Assembly: GCF_001619985.1 (NCBI RefSeq)
Contig: NW_017264193.1
Location: forward strand, 2,485,726-2,549,725
Origin: Xylona heveae TC161
Lineage: Eukaryota; Ascomycota; Xylonomycetes; Xylonales; Xylonaceae
DNA length: 64,000 nucleotides
Direction of reading: 5' to 3'
Shown here one piece after another: positions 9,402 through 22,200 of this stretch (the first letter of the stretch is position 1; each line of letters starts with the position of its first letter). The notes under the pieces were generated by a model, which was not told the origin of the DNA, did no database searches, and saw only the letters and a list, made by a program, of their open reading frames with translations. The position numbers and the translations under genes were made by a program.

Positions 9402-12400
9402 TCATGTAGCACTTTTGATCAATCTCACAGGCTCGACATCGACCCTTCGAAGATACGGGTCAACGTCTCGAATGCGCACCTCCCACCAATCACCCACATT
9501 AGCATTCTGGCCAATCCCTGCAGCGATCATATCGACGTCTATACCCAGCGTTTTGATGAAACCGCTGACATGTCCTGCCCAAGCCGCTGCACCCTTACTG
9601 TAGACGTAGAATTCAAACGTCTCTGGAAGGTCGGCTTCTTGGGCGTAAAAACAACGATACAGAAGTTGGATTGCCCAATGTCTGTCTGCGTTCCTTTCAG
9701 CACGGGAAAGCATCTTTTCCCTCGTTCCAATCCGAGGAAGCCTCCAATCCAGCTCAAGCTTGGAATAAGCTAGGTGAAATGGATCGACATCGTTATTCAT
9801 AAGCGAGTGACCACGGGCTTCATACCGCAAAGCAGATTCGATTTGCCAGTGCGACAAAAGGTCGCCGAATCTTCGTAGCGGACTGGTGACCTTGACATAT
9901 CTCTTGGCGCCGAGCAGCATGTGCGGCGCTGGCGTTGTAGAAACGATTGCTCGAAGAAGCTTGACGTATTGTAAGCCGGCGCCAAGTGGCACGTTTCCTG
10001 CTTCGTCAGCCAGAAGAGGGAGTACGTTCTGGAGAAAGTCTGCAGGATCCTGTCTATCCGGATGCGCGACGGTGCAGCGATAAGGCATGGGGACATTTCT
10101 GTCACTGCACCACTGACCAGCAGCTTCGCAAGCCAGCTGCATAATGTCTTCGACCATCTTTGTACAGTCTGGCTGCTCTGTCAGTGTAAAATGCTTTGCA
10201 CGATATTCAATGATCGGATCTTCCTCGAAGAATCGACTTTGCCTGAGACTTGGATTGCGGAAGAATCGATTGAATTGGTTGTTGAGCACCGTGACACCAG
10301 GTCGAGGAATGTTTAGTGCGATTAAGCCACGCTTCTTGCGCAAGTCACGCCTTGCCTGACCTAATGCTTGCAAAAGCTTAAGCTCATGGATTTGAGAAGC
10401 GGTCAGTTCCTTGTCCAGCCCTTCCCTTGACGGCGGTGGCATTTGTCCACCAACGGTGAGGATTGTCTCTGGCGGCTGCTGTGCTGCTGTGTCGTTGTCT
10501 AAAACTTGTCGAAGTTTGTCCGGAGTGATAAACGTGACATTTTGAACGGTTCCTGATGTGATCTTGGTTTCCAATATCTCTCCGCCCTCGTCCACACGTG
10601 CGCTAAAGGTCAAGGTCGGGCGACCAGGGGCCAAACTAAAATTGGCAGCAGTGACTTGAGGAGGAAGCATGGGATATGTCCGCTCGGGGAAGTAGACAGT
10701 TTGAGAGAGCACTTCCGCATACTGTCCTATTGTGCTAGAAGGAGTAATGAATGCGGATGGATTTGCGATATGGGTGTGAATCCAGTACTGTGACTCTGTG
10801 CCTGGGACGGACTCGACAGAAAATCCGTCGTCGATCTCTTTGGCGCCAGCATCATCAATGCAGTAAACTTCCATCGAGCCCCAATCCTTGCGGAGACCCT
10901 GCATGGCATCTCGCGCTCTCAAAGACCTCGTACGCAGAGACTGATAAGCCAATCTATCAGCTTGCTCAGAATTTCCGTGGCCAGGCAATCCAAGTTGAGG
11001 GTCGAAAACGATTCGGTTTTCCCATGGTGCAAGGACGCCAATTTCCTGTAGAAAAAGGAAGCCAGTTCCCGGGTCTATATCAAATCCTTGGTACGAGCCC
11101 ACCGCCCGTATCAACATGGGTCCGATCGACTGGAGAGAGCTGTGATTTGCAAACGAACGAGAGACACACCAAGCTTCCAGAAATCGGATAATCATTTGCT
11201 CTTGCTCACTGAATTCAATCGAAAAGACACATCTATCCCTTTGAGTCGAATCAGTGTCTTTATCATCCCGGCCTAGCATCCGCGGGCCTACACCGTGCTC
11301 TCTAGGGATTCGCATATTTCGACTTTGTGCGACTAATTTGCGCGCTTTGGCAACGAATCCATGGACTGGTGACCTCTGGGAAATAGTGGCACGAGTTATA
11401 TCATCGGATGTAGTAGCAGCAACAATCTGTTCCTGAAATTGTCGAATCCATTCTCGGACAGTATTAACCAGCCGAACTTCGCTCTTGGGCCTGATTCGGA
11501 ATTCACCCGTGACACGGTGATTTCGTACATCGTGACCGAAGCCATACTCGTTCGCTCTTAGAGTTCTATGGACTGCATAGAGGGTTGGTTGCGACGGAGT
11601 CTCGTCGCCGAGTAATTTCGCAGCCACATCGCGTGTTGTCGTAACCCGGCTGTTCGTTTCATGGGACAAGAGATTGTGAGCCTCTTCCAAGACACTTGCG
11701 TGTTTTCTGTATACTTTATCTGCCTGGTTCCAGAAAGAGAGCATTGCGCGGACAGCAGGAGCACCGACTTCTCGGGGGACATTGGCGTCAAGCATCATTG
11801 CTTTGTCCCTTATTTCTTCTGCTACAGCGGCGTTTGGGAGATACTGGAGAAGCTGCTCAACCACATCCATTGAGACAAAATCCGGCTGAGAGAAGTGGAT
11901 ATTCCTATTCGGTCGCTGCAGCCACTTGCCCTGCATAGTATAAAACTGCAGTTCCGTATCAAACTCTTGGGTCAATATTGCCAGTGTGGTTTCTGTACCA
12001 GATCTGTAAAAGGATCAGCGGAAATCATCAATTGTAGTTGAACACCGCCCGTACCGTAGCTCCACCAAATCGCCCGGTTTGAGGAATATTTCATTGATAT
12101 CAACGTCTACCGTCTCCCCGTCGCGCATGGTGGCCAGCGAGCTGGCCGGCCCATCAGATGCTTCCTCGCCATCCTCTGGCGCTGAATTCTCTGAAGATCG
12201 AGAAAGAACATTTTGTATGTCCCACGGTTTCGGCGTGTCGTTGGGGAAGGCAAATGAAGTGCTCAGGTCCTGAGGATGTTCCTGCTCCCATAATTTTAAA
12301 CGTTCGCGGATGCTTAATGTTGATTGAGGCGTCTCGGGAATTGGCTCAATTCGAGCTTGCCTTGGTCCACGTCGACGCTGGCCTGGTGATGCTGATTCAT

Positions 12401-12749
12401 TTAACTTAAAGAAAAGAAAAAAAAAATTGTTAGATACTTCCACGTCATTTTTCTATGGTTTGCGTACTCTTGCGGTTCCATGATAATTTCGGCGAATGGC
12501 TCTTTGCCTTTGTAGTGTCAAATGGTCAAAATTTGTGTGACGCTTGTCCAATCTCGTAGTCGTAGAGATACTCCTTAATGATGCGATCCTGTCTATGCGA
12601 TTTGCGCCACGACCCTGCACCAATTGAGCCCTGGTGCGCCTCAGAGGATGAAGATTTGCCGTTGTTCGACCATTGTTCGCCAGCAAACAGGTCCAGCAAA
12701 GATTGAAGCAATCCGTCCAAGGCGCCACTATTGAAGCCCGAGTTGACAT
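9402..12749 (-). CDS. cyt-4: Mitochondrial RNase II-family exoribonuclease Cyt-4
   Basis: A 3'-5' exoribonuclease of the RNB family, needed for mitochondrial RNA turnover and 5'/3' end processing and intron splicing in Neurospora. Exons: 12749-12468, 12404-12055, 12003-9402; 1077 aa, close to the family length. The start is the ATG at 12747-12749. The N-terminus is rich in Arg/Ser/Thr with few acidic residues, in line with a mitochondrial presequence. The RNB active site CIDDAGAKEIDDGFS lies near residue 593-605 and supplies the metal-binding aspartates. RGLIALNIPRPG and a C-terminal S1-like segment follow. Both introns are GT-AG and restore frame exactly. The gene is divergent from lumazine synthase across about 570 bp. 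Confidence 0.9.
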
Positions 12750-13321
12750 TGGCGGCTCAGTGACTTTGGAAGAAACGAAATGTTGGATTGCCGTCAATCA
12801 AGATGCCTTTATCCCCCGGAACGCCTTGTTCATCCACAGAAATCTAAGATAATTATTTTGGTTTTGCCAGCCAAATCCATAAAATTCACATTACGTAATC
12901 ATCCGTTTCTCTCTGAAGCAAGACACATCGGCATTTTCATCTTCAACTCGCCGATTCAGTTACGCTATTAGTTAACTGTATTTTACTTAGTCAGACAGCG
13001 TCTCTGTACCTGGCTGGACCTGGGTAGGTGCCCCACCGCCTTGTCACCCCTCGCACGCATTCCCGCGCGAGAATGGGACAAAGTGAGAGTTCGAGAGATT
13101 CCCCACAGTAAAGCATATCCAGTAGCCGTTACGTGTAACACATACGAGTACTGTCACTGCAACAGCTTATATTTACGCCATTCCGCCATTCCATAACACT
13201 ACATACAGTAGTATATATTCAATTTTTAAGAATCCTGTCACTGCTGCTACAGTAGCTGGGGATCTACCTACGTTTTTCTTTTTGGACCTAGTTCCCATTT
13301 CTTATCTGGCCCTTTTCGATC
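12750..13321. promoter_or_regulatory. Divergent promoter region, cyt-4 / lumazine synthase
   Basis: 572 bp separate the two start codons. No open frame of note. Core elements for both genes must lie here; I cannot identify specific factor sites with confidence. Confidence 0.5.
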
Positions 13322-14253
<932 letters not shown>

Positions 14254-15237
14254 ACTGGGTGGTTTTGAGCACCATCTTTTTGAGACTATTTTAAAAATCC
14301 TTTAGAGATTGGTTTCTCAGATATTTTCTTTTGGATATCATATAAAAAAAAAAGGAGGAAGCTTTTCGAAAGAAGTAATTCGACTTCTATTTTGAAATGG
14401 ACTATATCTAATCTACATCTGATTGCTCATCATATATAGTCTGATCGTTTGCAGGCCAAAATATTACAAAGTCTTGATATAAAATGAAACAGATAGTTGT
14501 TATAAATGTGAAACAATGCGCACGAGACAGGACGCAGGAAAATTAGCGTGTGGCCTAGTGTGCTGTAAGAAATGATTGCAGCAGAGATTTCTCTGTCCAA
14601 TGTACGCGCTCCGTATATACAAGAAGGCGATCTATTGTTGGAATATCTTATCCAAAAGTTTCGCAGGCTGTTGAATGACCTCAAAGCCAAGCCTCGCCGT
14701 AATGATGACTAGCAAGGTGCTCCCTGTGGGTGTAATATGCAGTCGACCATTCAAATTGCGCAAAGGTCAAAAGACGGCTTGACAGGGTGATTGCTGTGAG
14801 TTGCTCTTTAGTCAAAAGGTAGCCAGACGACTCCGCCGCGTTCTACGCCAGGGCTGTCCTGACGGTTTGACCACATCTAACATCTAATCTATAGATTAAA
14901 GGAGCGACAAGTGAAGAACAAGAAGCTGAAAAGGGCTGTTGTTGTATGAATAATTCAAAATCGTGAGCGATGCAGGTGTAAAATGTATACATCGAAGATG
15001 AGGGTATCTAATGTAAGAGACAGGCTTGCTTGGCGGGCTCTAGACGCGATCGTGGTCGGAGCAAAAGAAAAAATCCTTCGATCGACGAAGGTGCAGGTCG
15101 CCGTATCTGCAGGTGACCGTATCGATTCGACGACACAGTGGCTGAGGACGCTAAGTCCTGACTGAATAGAGAACAGGAAAAAGAAGTCGGTGGTCAAAAA
15201 GAGAAATGGAGTGATTCCAAAATTTCCCAGGCATCTT
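14254..15237. other. Convergent 3' spacer
   Basis: 984 bp between the stops of lumazine synthase (+) and NMN adenylyltransferase (-). AT-rich near 14280-14460, with no supported gene on either strand. It presumably holds the two polyadenylation regions. Confidence 0.5.
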
Positions 15238-16216
15238 TCATCTCGGGGTCGCGGATCGGGAGCTCCTTGCTGATTGCTTTCCTTTGACATCAAGCTTATC
15301 GTGAGATGCTGCCGAATCGTCTTCGTACAAGCCATTCTCTTCAATGTACTTGATCACCGGAGCGGGGATCAGGTATTGCACGCTCATTTCTCTTCGGAGG
15401 AACAAACGGATTTTGGTACTGCTCACGTCATTTTGAATGAGTTGCTGAATGACCCAAATGTTCTCCTTCCATTGTTGAAGGCTCGCCAATGCATCGTCAA
15501 TATCTGTGCCGGTGCGCTCTACGATGAAGGTGCCATAACGCCCAAGAATGTGATCCAAATCCTTGTCGCTCCACACGCCGGGGGTCGACATGGTCTGGAT
15601 CAGGTCGGCACCGGCGAGGAGTGAAATCTGGACATGTTTCTGTTGCCCGTCTTCAGTCTCGACACCACCAAGAACCTCATTGATTTCATGCTCGAAATGG
15701 TCGAGCACAAGGGCAGTGGGCTGATACTCCTTCTGGCTTGCTTCCCAAGGGTCCACCATGAGCCAATTTGAGGTCTGATCGACAGCGAGCTCACACATTC
15801 GAACACTGCCCTGAGTTAGTCCCAATTATCGAAATAGAATTATTTTGCAGAGCGTACCGATGTTCAGCACTAGCCAATCCAGCCTTTTTGTATGCATCCG
15901 ATACTGGAGACAAGTAGCCACCAATGATTTCAAATTCGGTGTTGAACTTGGCGTAGTCGGCGGCCATCTCAAACATGCGCAGGTGCAGGTAGGTTATAGG
16001 TGAAAAAGAACCACAGGCTACCAAAAGCAAGGGTGTCTTGGACGGATCCCTCATGACTCTTCTGAGCCGCTGTTGGGGAAAGGAATAAGGATTCATTGCG
16101 TTGACAACTGAGTCTTGGGGAATTGCTTCGTGTTGTGTATCAGGCAGGACTGTGGGCGAAATTGTTTCCGGAGCCAGCGGAAGCGACTCCGGAGGATTTG
16201 TAGTGTTCGTAACCAT
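15238..16216 (-). CDS. NMA1: Nicotinamide/nicotinate mononucleotide adenylyltransferase
   Basis: Joins NMN or NaMN with ATP to give NAD or NaAD. Exons 16216-15858 and 15805-15238; 308 aa. The nucleotidyltransferase motif GSFSPITYLHL lies at residues 69-79, where the family has GSFNPxxxxHL and the conserved second histidine is kept. The second ATP-binding motif SSTKIR is at 248-253. A disordered N-terminal extension of about 60 residues and a basic Ser-rich tail flank the core. The intron is GT-AG with a CTAAC branch point and restores AEHRVRMCELA exactly. The start ATG is the first in frame. Fungal enzymes are nuclear or cytosolic; no targeting signal is clear. Confidence 0.92.
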
Positions 16217-17521
16217 TGCGCAACGAAGTGGAAAAATTGAGCGCTTGGAGCACGAAAGTTGACCGTGGGGGTTTCTGCTATTTTGATTTGATTTGGAAAA
16301 GGATGGTGAAGCAACTGTTGCAATTGCGGGTCAACCCCAGCAGCACGACCACTCTAAGAAATGCCGTACAGAAAGCAGAACGAGAGGGGCAGAGAGGGGC
16401 GTTGAGGTAGAAAAGGTAGTAAGCCGATCGGTCGGTCAGACGGCAAGCTAGGGTGAAATGGAATTGCTTTAGTTCGGGTTAAGGGCGAATTATTTGTAGT
16501 GAATTTTACCCAGTCGAGAAATAGATGAGGAAGGTGAAATTGAAATATAAGAAGAATAAAATAGATAATAATTCTCTAGGCAGCAATGACCGTTATGATG
16601 TTAAGGGGAGAGAGAGAGATAGGATGAGTGGATGATGGCGGGTTCATCAGCAATAATAATACAACATGAGAAGAATGTTCTCAGACCATCCTGTTTTGGC
16701 CCTGATAGGGAGAGAAACAAGTACAAGTACTCATGGGGCACAGTAGAGAGAGGTTGGGGCCCTTGGGGGGCAAACTGAATGATTCAATCGACTCGGGTTT
16801 GGTCTTTTAGCTGGCTCGCTCCTCACCAACTGACAAAATTCCTCTTTTCTCTCATGGTGGGGTCACTAAGTTTTACCGTCATAGGTTTGATCGGCCGGAT
16901 CCGCTCACGAGGGCATCGCATCATCCCACGCTGACTGCGAGCCATTTTTCTCTCCTGTCTGTCTACGTACTACTGTATTATGACATGTGTGCCCCTGTCA
17001 CCTACCAGCCAAGCACATATCGCACCAGAAACCAAACCAGATATTTGTTATGATTATATTGAATTTTGCAGATACTTCCATATCACTTAATTGAATATTT
17101 TATATAGGATATATACAAGAATTTATAAAACATGACCGAGGCATGTGACCTCCATGTGTACAAAATCCGATTATGTAATCTGTGAATGGCTTAGTAATTT
17201 ATTAATCAGCCAACGAAGTGGTCCTAAAGTATCTATTCATAGCCTTGGCCTGTCATTGCTGGTATCACAAGTATCTGTACTTCTTTGCGCTAAGGCCGAA
17301 CCTCTAGGATTTTCTGTACTCGATCTATCCAATGTCGCTGCAAACCTTCACGTTTGCCGACAGCGAAACAAACTGAGCAAACGAGCTCTATTCAGTTCAT
17401 GATGTCAAGCTAGCGTCTAGAAACTCCCGACAGTTTGCCTTCCCGTACTATAGTTACCGAACTGAAAGCTATCAATCATTCAATCAATCACGAAAAAACA
17501 AAACCCAGAAGCTCTATCACC
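16217..17521. promoter_or_regulatory. Divergent spacer, NMA1 / SDHAF2
   Basis: About 1.3 kb between divergent start codons. Contains purine-rich patches near 16370-16410 and 16600-16630 (GAGAGA) but no convincing gene. Promoters and long leaders of both genes are expected here. Confidence 0.5.
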
Positions 17522-18533
17522 ATGTCTTTGACACGAAGCATATTCCAGACGGCACGACCTAGGCTGCTCCGGCAGCCCATCGGCGCATTGAGCCGTCGTT
17601 TCTTTGCTGATGAGCGCGTTCCCGAAAACACTCCTGGTTTCCGTGAGAAGGAGAAATCGAAGCCCTTGAATCCTCACCTCACCAACACCACTTCGACTAT
17701 TGCCAATGAGATGCCGAGTGTAGGCAAACAGGGCCCCCCGCCGGACTTGATCTCTTCGGTAGACCCCAACTTTACCCCCAAGGACTCCGTTCCCGGGCAC
17801 ACCGAGCACATGACGGGCCAGACGCAAAAGGGATCTTCGGACGGCGGGAACACCAATATCGAGCTCGAGGTTGGAGAATTTGAGGGCATCAAATTCAAGG
17901 TTGAGCCTCTAAGACGTAGCGGGGAGGATGTCAATACCACCCGTGCTAGGTTGTTATGTTCGTTCCTAGACTACATAAATTCCCCAGAACGGTTCTCAAG
18001 CCGAGCCAAATGATTGGAGCTGATTGATGTTTTTTTGTGATGAATTTACAGACCAGAGTCGAAAACGGGGGTGTCTCGAAAGTGATCTCCTCTTGTCCAC
18101 CTTCGCCAACGAACATCTAGCTGATCTGAGTCCGAAATTGCTCCTCGAATATGACCACCTGCTAGACGAGAACGATTGGGATATATACTATTGGGCAACC
18201 CAAGAACCAGCTCCTACCTCTCAAGAGACTGCCGAAGGTGGTAGCTCTGCCGCCTCAACGCCTGCATCACAGGGTACTCCAGTTGCGCCGAGACCAGGCG
18301 AGTGGTCAAACACCGCTGGCACGTTCAGACCCGCATACCGACCCGTTCCTTCGAGATGGAGAGATTCTGAGATTTTAGCCCTTATTCGCAAGCACGTTTT
18401 GGAGCGTTCTGCAGGTGGCATTCAAGGACAATCTCATGCACGAGTCGATGGAGATTCCTTGGCTCAATCCGTCAAGGGCACTGGCGGAGGTGGACTGGGA
18501 AGAATGCCTGATATTAAGAATTTCGATTCGTGA
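17522..18533 (+). CDS. SDH5: Succinate dehydrogenase assembly factor 2 (Sdh5/Emi5), mitochondrial
   Basis: Promotes covalent attachment of FAD to the flavoprotein subunit of complex II in the mitochondrial matrix. Exons 17522-17957 and 18052-18533; 305 aa. The ATG at 17522 (context caccATG) opens a basic, Arg-rich presequence ([18 protein letters not shown]). The SdhE-like core spans the splice joint: [20 protein letters not shown], followed by a [19 protein letters not shown] segment and WDIYYWAT. The C-terminal [13 protein letters not shown] matches fungal homologues. The donor is a weak GTTCGT, but only that site gives the RGxxExDLLL motif in frame. It converges on TEL1. The tail between core and C-terminus is long and disordered. 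Confidence 0.92.
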
Positions 18534-19235
18534 GCTTTTTCTTACTGGCGCTGCATTTTCTGCCAGTTCACGCTCCTTTTCGTTCTTTTCATCTTTCGCG
18601 TTCCATATCGCTGGTTGGGCCAGACAGCGATGCTTTGCAAGTGTCTTGCTAATTGCATTGAGTGCGCTTTTAAGCGTTGAGAGTGTGTTTTCCGTCATTG
18701 ACCACGCCGTTGGGTCAATATGGGCTTCTCGTCACTACAATCATTTTGGCGGCTATATCTGCCTCCACACAACCCTCATGTCATAGCTGGTTTACATGTA
18801 AGGAATATTTAATACAAACTTTTGAACACAAACGACCTCGTGCTTGTCTTTGTGTGTATAAATGCCATATATGCTCTACTAGCACAACAACACTCAAATC
18901 TTTTTCCCAATGATTCATCTCATCATTTACAAGACAAACCCTGAATAGATGCCATACAATTGTTATATGCAAATCGTGAAATGCTCCAGAACCAAGATAA
19001 GATCCGAGAAAATTCAGAAACGGGGAATAAAAACGGGTCGAATACGATCACAACAAAACTTTTATCTACATGCAAGCGTAGAAAATAAAAATGTGCATGA
19101 AAAGCATAAGGCAAAGGAAGATGAGAGGTTTAAACTCGAAAATATGGCAAAAGAAAACAGAAGCATATATACAGATGAGACCTTCAGACGCAGGCAATGT
19201 GAAGCGCCGGGATCAATGGCAGAGAAACGAATAAT
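18534..19235. other. Convergent 3' spacer, SDHAF2 / TEL1
   Basis: 702 bp between stop codons of convergent genes. No gene is supported; AT-rich near 18780-19160. Confidence 0.5.
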
Positions 19236-22200
19236 CTACGCGTAAGCAGCCCAACCTAGATAAGGAAAAAAAATTTATCAGCAAAGTACTCTCACAACTG
19301 CACATCAAGGACGCGGGGATCGGAACAAGAGACAGAGAAAAAAAAAGAAAGAAAAAAGAAAGAAAGAAAGAAAGGAAGGAAGAAAGAAAGAAAGGAAGAA
19401 AGAAAAAACATACCGCAGAATAGAACAGCAAGATTACGCTCATCAGTAGCAGCCTGTATCAACTCATTCACTGTAGCGCTGACACTCAAACTCTTGGACA
19501 GCTTTTTGGCAACAACGGTCAATGCACGGTGTGCTTCACCTTCCTCCTCATCTCTCTTTTTCGTACGGTCCGCTGCTCCTCCCTCGTCCTCCCCTCCCGG
19601 ACCCGGGGTCTCATTCGGTGCCTCTTGCATGCGCCGGAGCCGACGGGGAGATACGGACCAATTGTACAATGGATCGTAGCGGAGAACATCAAGGATAGTC
19701 ATGATGCTGTATGATTCTTTTCGCAGAGCGTCGAGGGTGAATTCGCAGCACCGTCGAAAGACGCCTTCTGTCTTGGTAACGCCCATGCCGTCTACGATAT
19801 CGCGCGTGAGACGGAAGGGAACAACTTCCGGGATCGGCAAGACGCGTCCCTGTTCGAATGCGACACCAAGATCGATATGCACAACCTCGCCCGTGACCTC
19901 GTCCAGTAGAATATTGTGACAATGTCTGTCTCCGAGACCGAGAACATGGCCAAGGATGGAAATGGCGGCCGTGCTCCGGCTGTAGGCGGTTCGCTTCTCA
20001 AACCAATCGTCTGGTTCTTCGAAAAGCTCTAGGAAGAAATATCGTAGGACCGGGTGAAACCTCTCGGTGACCTGGCGATAGACTTTGAGACGTACGTCGG
20101 ACGGCTTGGTCTGCACGTCCGCAATGGCTTTCCGACATAGCTGTGGCTTCATGTCTCTTGGGTAATGCGCTAGATGCGATGGCATGAGATAGTCATGAAG
20201 AGGTATTGTGTTTGACACGAATTCAATGATTCCAGCCTTGTTGTCCAAGGGGATTACTTTGTAAGTGCGCACGTGGATATTTCTCTGGCGGGTTAGGCGG
20301 TTGTTCTGAAGCAAATCATTGACTTGTTCAAATACTTGCTCCATGATTGCGTCTTGACGCAAATCGTCGTTGCTGCCTTTCACCTGCTTCCGAGTTAGAC
20401 GGCACAGAAAAAAAAGCGGGGAGGGGAAACAAAATGAACGAACAATTGATACTTACAATTTGTCTATACCGGCGACCGTTGGACGCAATGACTGCCAGTA
20501 ATTTGGGGGCGCTGACTCCGGTAAGAATAGATATTTCAGACTTGAATCGGCCGATATACGGGAGATGACTATAGTCAAGATCCGCTCGAAGGTCAACTTT
20601 CATTGTTGCTGGCGGAATTTTCTGGTTCGGCACGACCATATTCATGTGACGCCCAGCTGAAAGACTGGAGAAGCGTAGCTTGGAATTTGCGCGGTGTGGA
20701 GTGCCCGCTGGCTTCTCCATTGCGAGTTTGCTATAGAGCGTATTTGTGGTCGAAATGGCTTGCCAAATCGGCCCAGCCTGGGTATGATTTTTGAGTGTGG
20801 TGGCTATCTTGATGGCTGATGCGTTTCGCGATACCGCTGCCTCGTCCGAGCTAGACCTTGCCTTTGTATTGGTACTCGCAAAAATCTGGTACATCCCATG
20901 ATAAGGGTGGTCTACACAGATTCGCATGACCAGAGACGAAAGCAATCTCTGGAAGTCGCTCTCGTTGTTCAACAAGCGCGAGGATAATTGGTTCATAAGA
21001 GTAGCAAATTTCCTGCTTGGAACTCGCTCAAGATGCCGTGAAACGGCTTTATTTGCAAGTTCGCTTTCTGACTGGTCGAGCCACAATGCGCAAAAGCGTA
21101 GGACATCGTTATTGAATGACTCACATGCGCTCAAGCATAGAAGGTAGTTCTCCAGGCTTTGTCGAATGAAAGCTTGACGGCTATCCCGGAGCCGCTTGAA
21201 TTCTCGATCATCAAGCTCAAACCACTGCTTGGCTCGAGCCCGTTGTCTGCGAAGATCATCTCTCGATGCTGATGTTGCTTTCTTAATGAGGCTCTCAAGA
21301 TCGAGAATTTCTTCTTCCTTCCTCTGCCGGAGTCGACCGATTCTTTCGTAATCTTCCAGATTGTCTGGATTTTGCAGCTGCTGGTCGCAGAATGCGGCAA
21401 ATTCGTGAAAGACTGCACCGGCCTCTTCCCCTTCAGTAACACCTTTCAGTTCTGTAATGGCTGGGAGCAAGTAGTGATCAATGACCTCGTCGGGTCTTTC
21501 CATACGGGCTTCAGCAACCCGGTGCCCCTGGTCATAATCAGTTGATGCCACAATTGCAAATAGCGGGGGAAAACCTTACAAGTTTAGCCAACAGCTCTGC
21601 TTTTCCGAGGTGTAAAGCCTGGTTCTCTAAACTGACTGACGTATATGTATTTAGATTTTTAAGTAATCTAATCGACGCAGTAATTTCCCCCTGATCCCAA
21701 AGGACGTTTGCCTCCTCGTATTTTACTACTGCGCTAATATCTGCACCATTTTCTGCGAATTGAGGGACAAGATCTGAGAGATAGGTGGTGGTAGCCAAAG
21801 AGCTTTGAAGAGCTCCGTGAATACGGCTCATACGTGAAGATTCGAGAAGAGAACTAGCGTCAACAATACATTGCTGCCGTTGATCAAGATGTAGCCTTGA
21901 CCCTATTAGAGGTCGCCTCCTGATTAAGCTGAAAAGACTCTCACGGCAGGAGAATATTTGAGCAACATCCTCGAATCTATACAATCGTCAGTACGATCAA
22001 GAATACAATATCACGTATTAACTTGCCTTCCTGACCGCATCCAATGGCACCGATCTTGCATTCTCGACTGGATATCCTCAAAATTTATTAGGCTCTTCGC
22101 GCTAATTACCTCGTCCATTTCTGTAAGTACTCCCAGAGTTCGTAGCCAAGACCGAAGTGATGATACCGTTTGATCTCTGCTTGTTAGCTCCTTCATCACT

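Noticed and set aside
9399-12000. Several + strand frames of 60-150 codons
   Set aside because: All are shadows of the Cyt-4 RNB-domain exon.
22027-22034. GTCAGG donor for the TEL1 intron
   Set aside because: Keeps phase but is a poor donor and removes the RSG residues; the GC donor with GCAAGT consensus is preferred.
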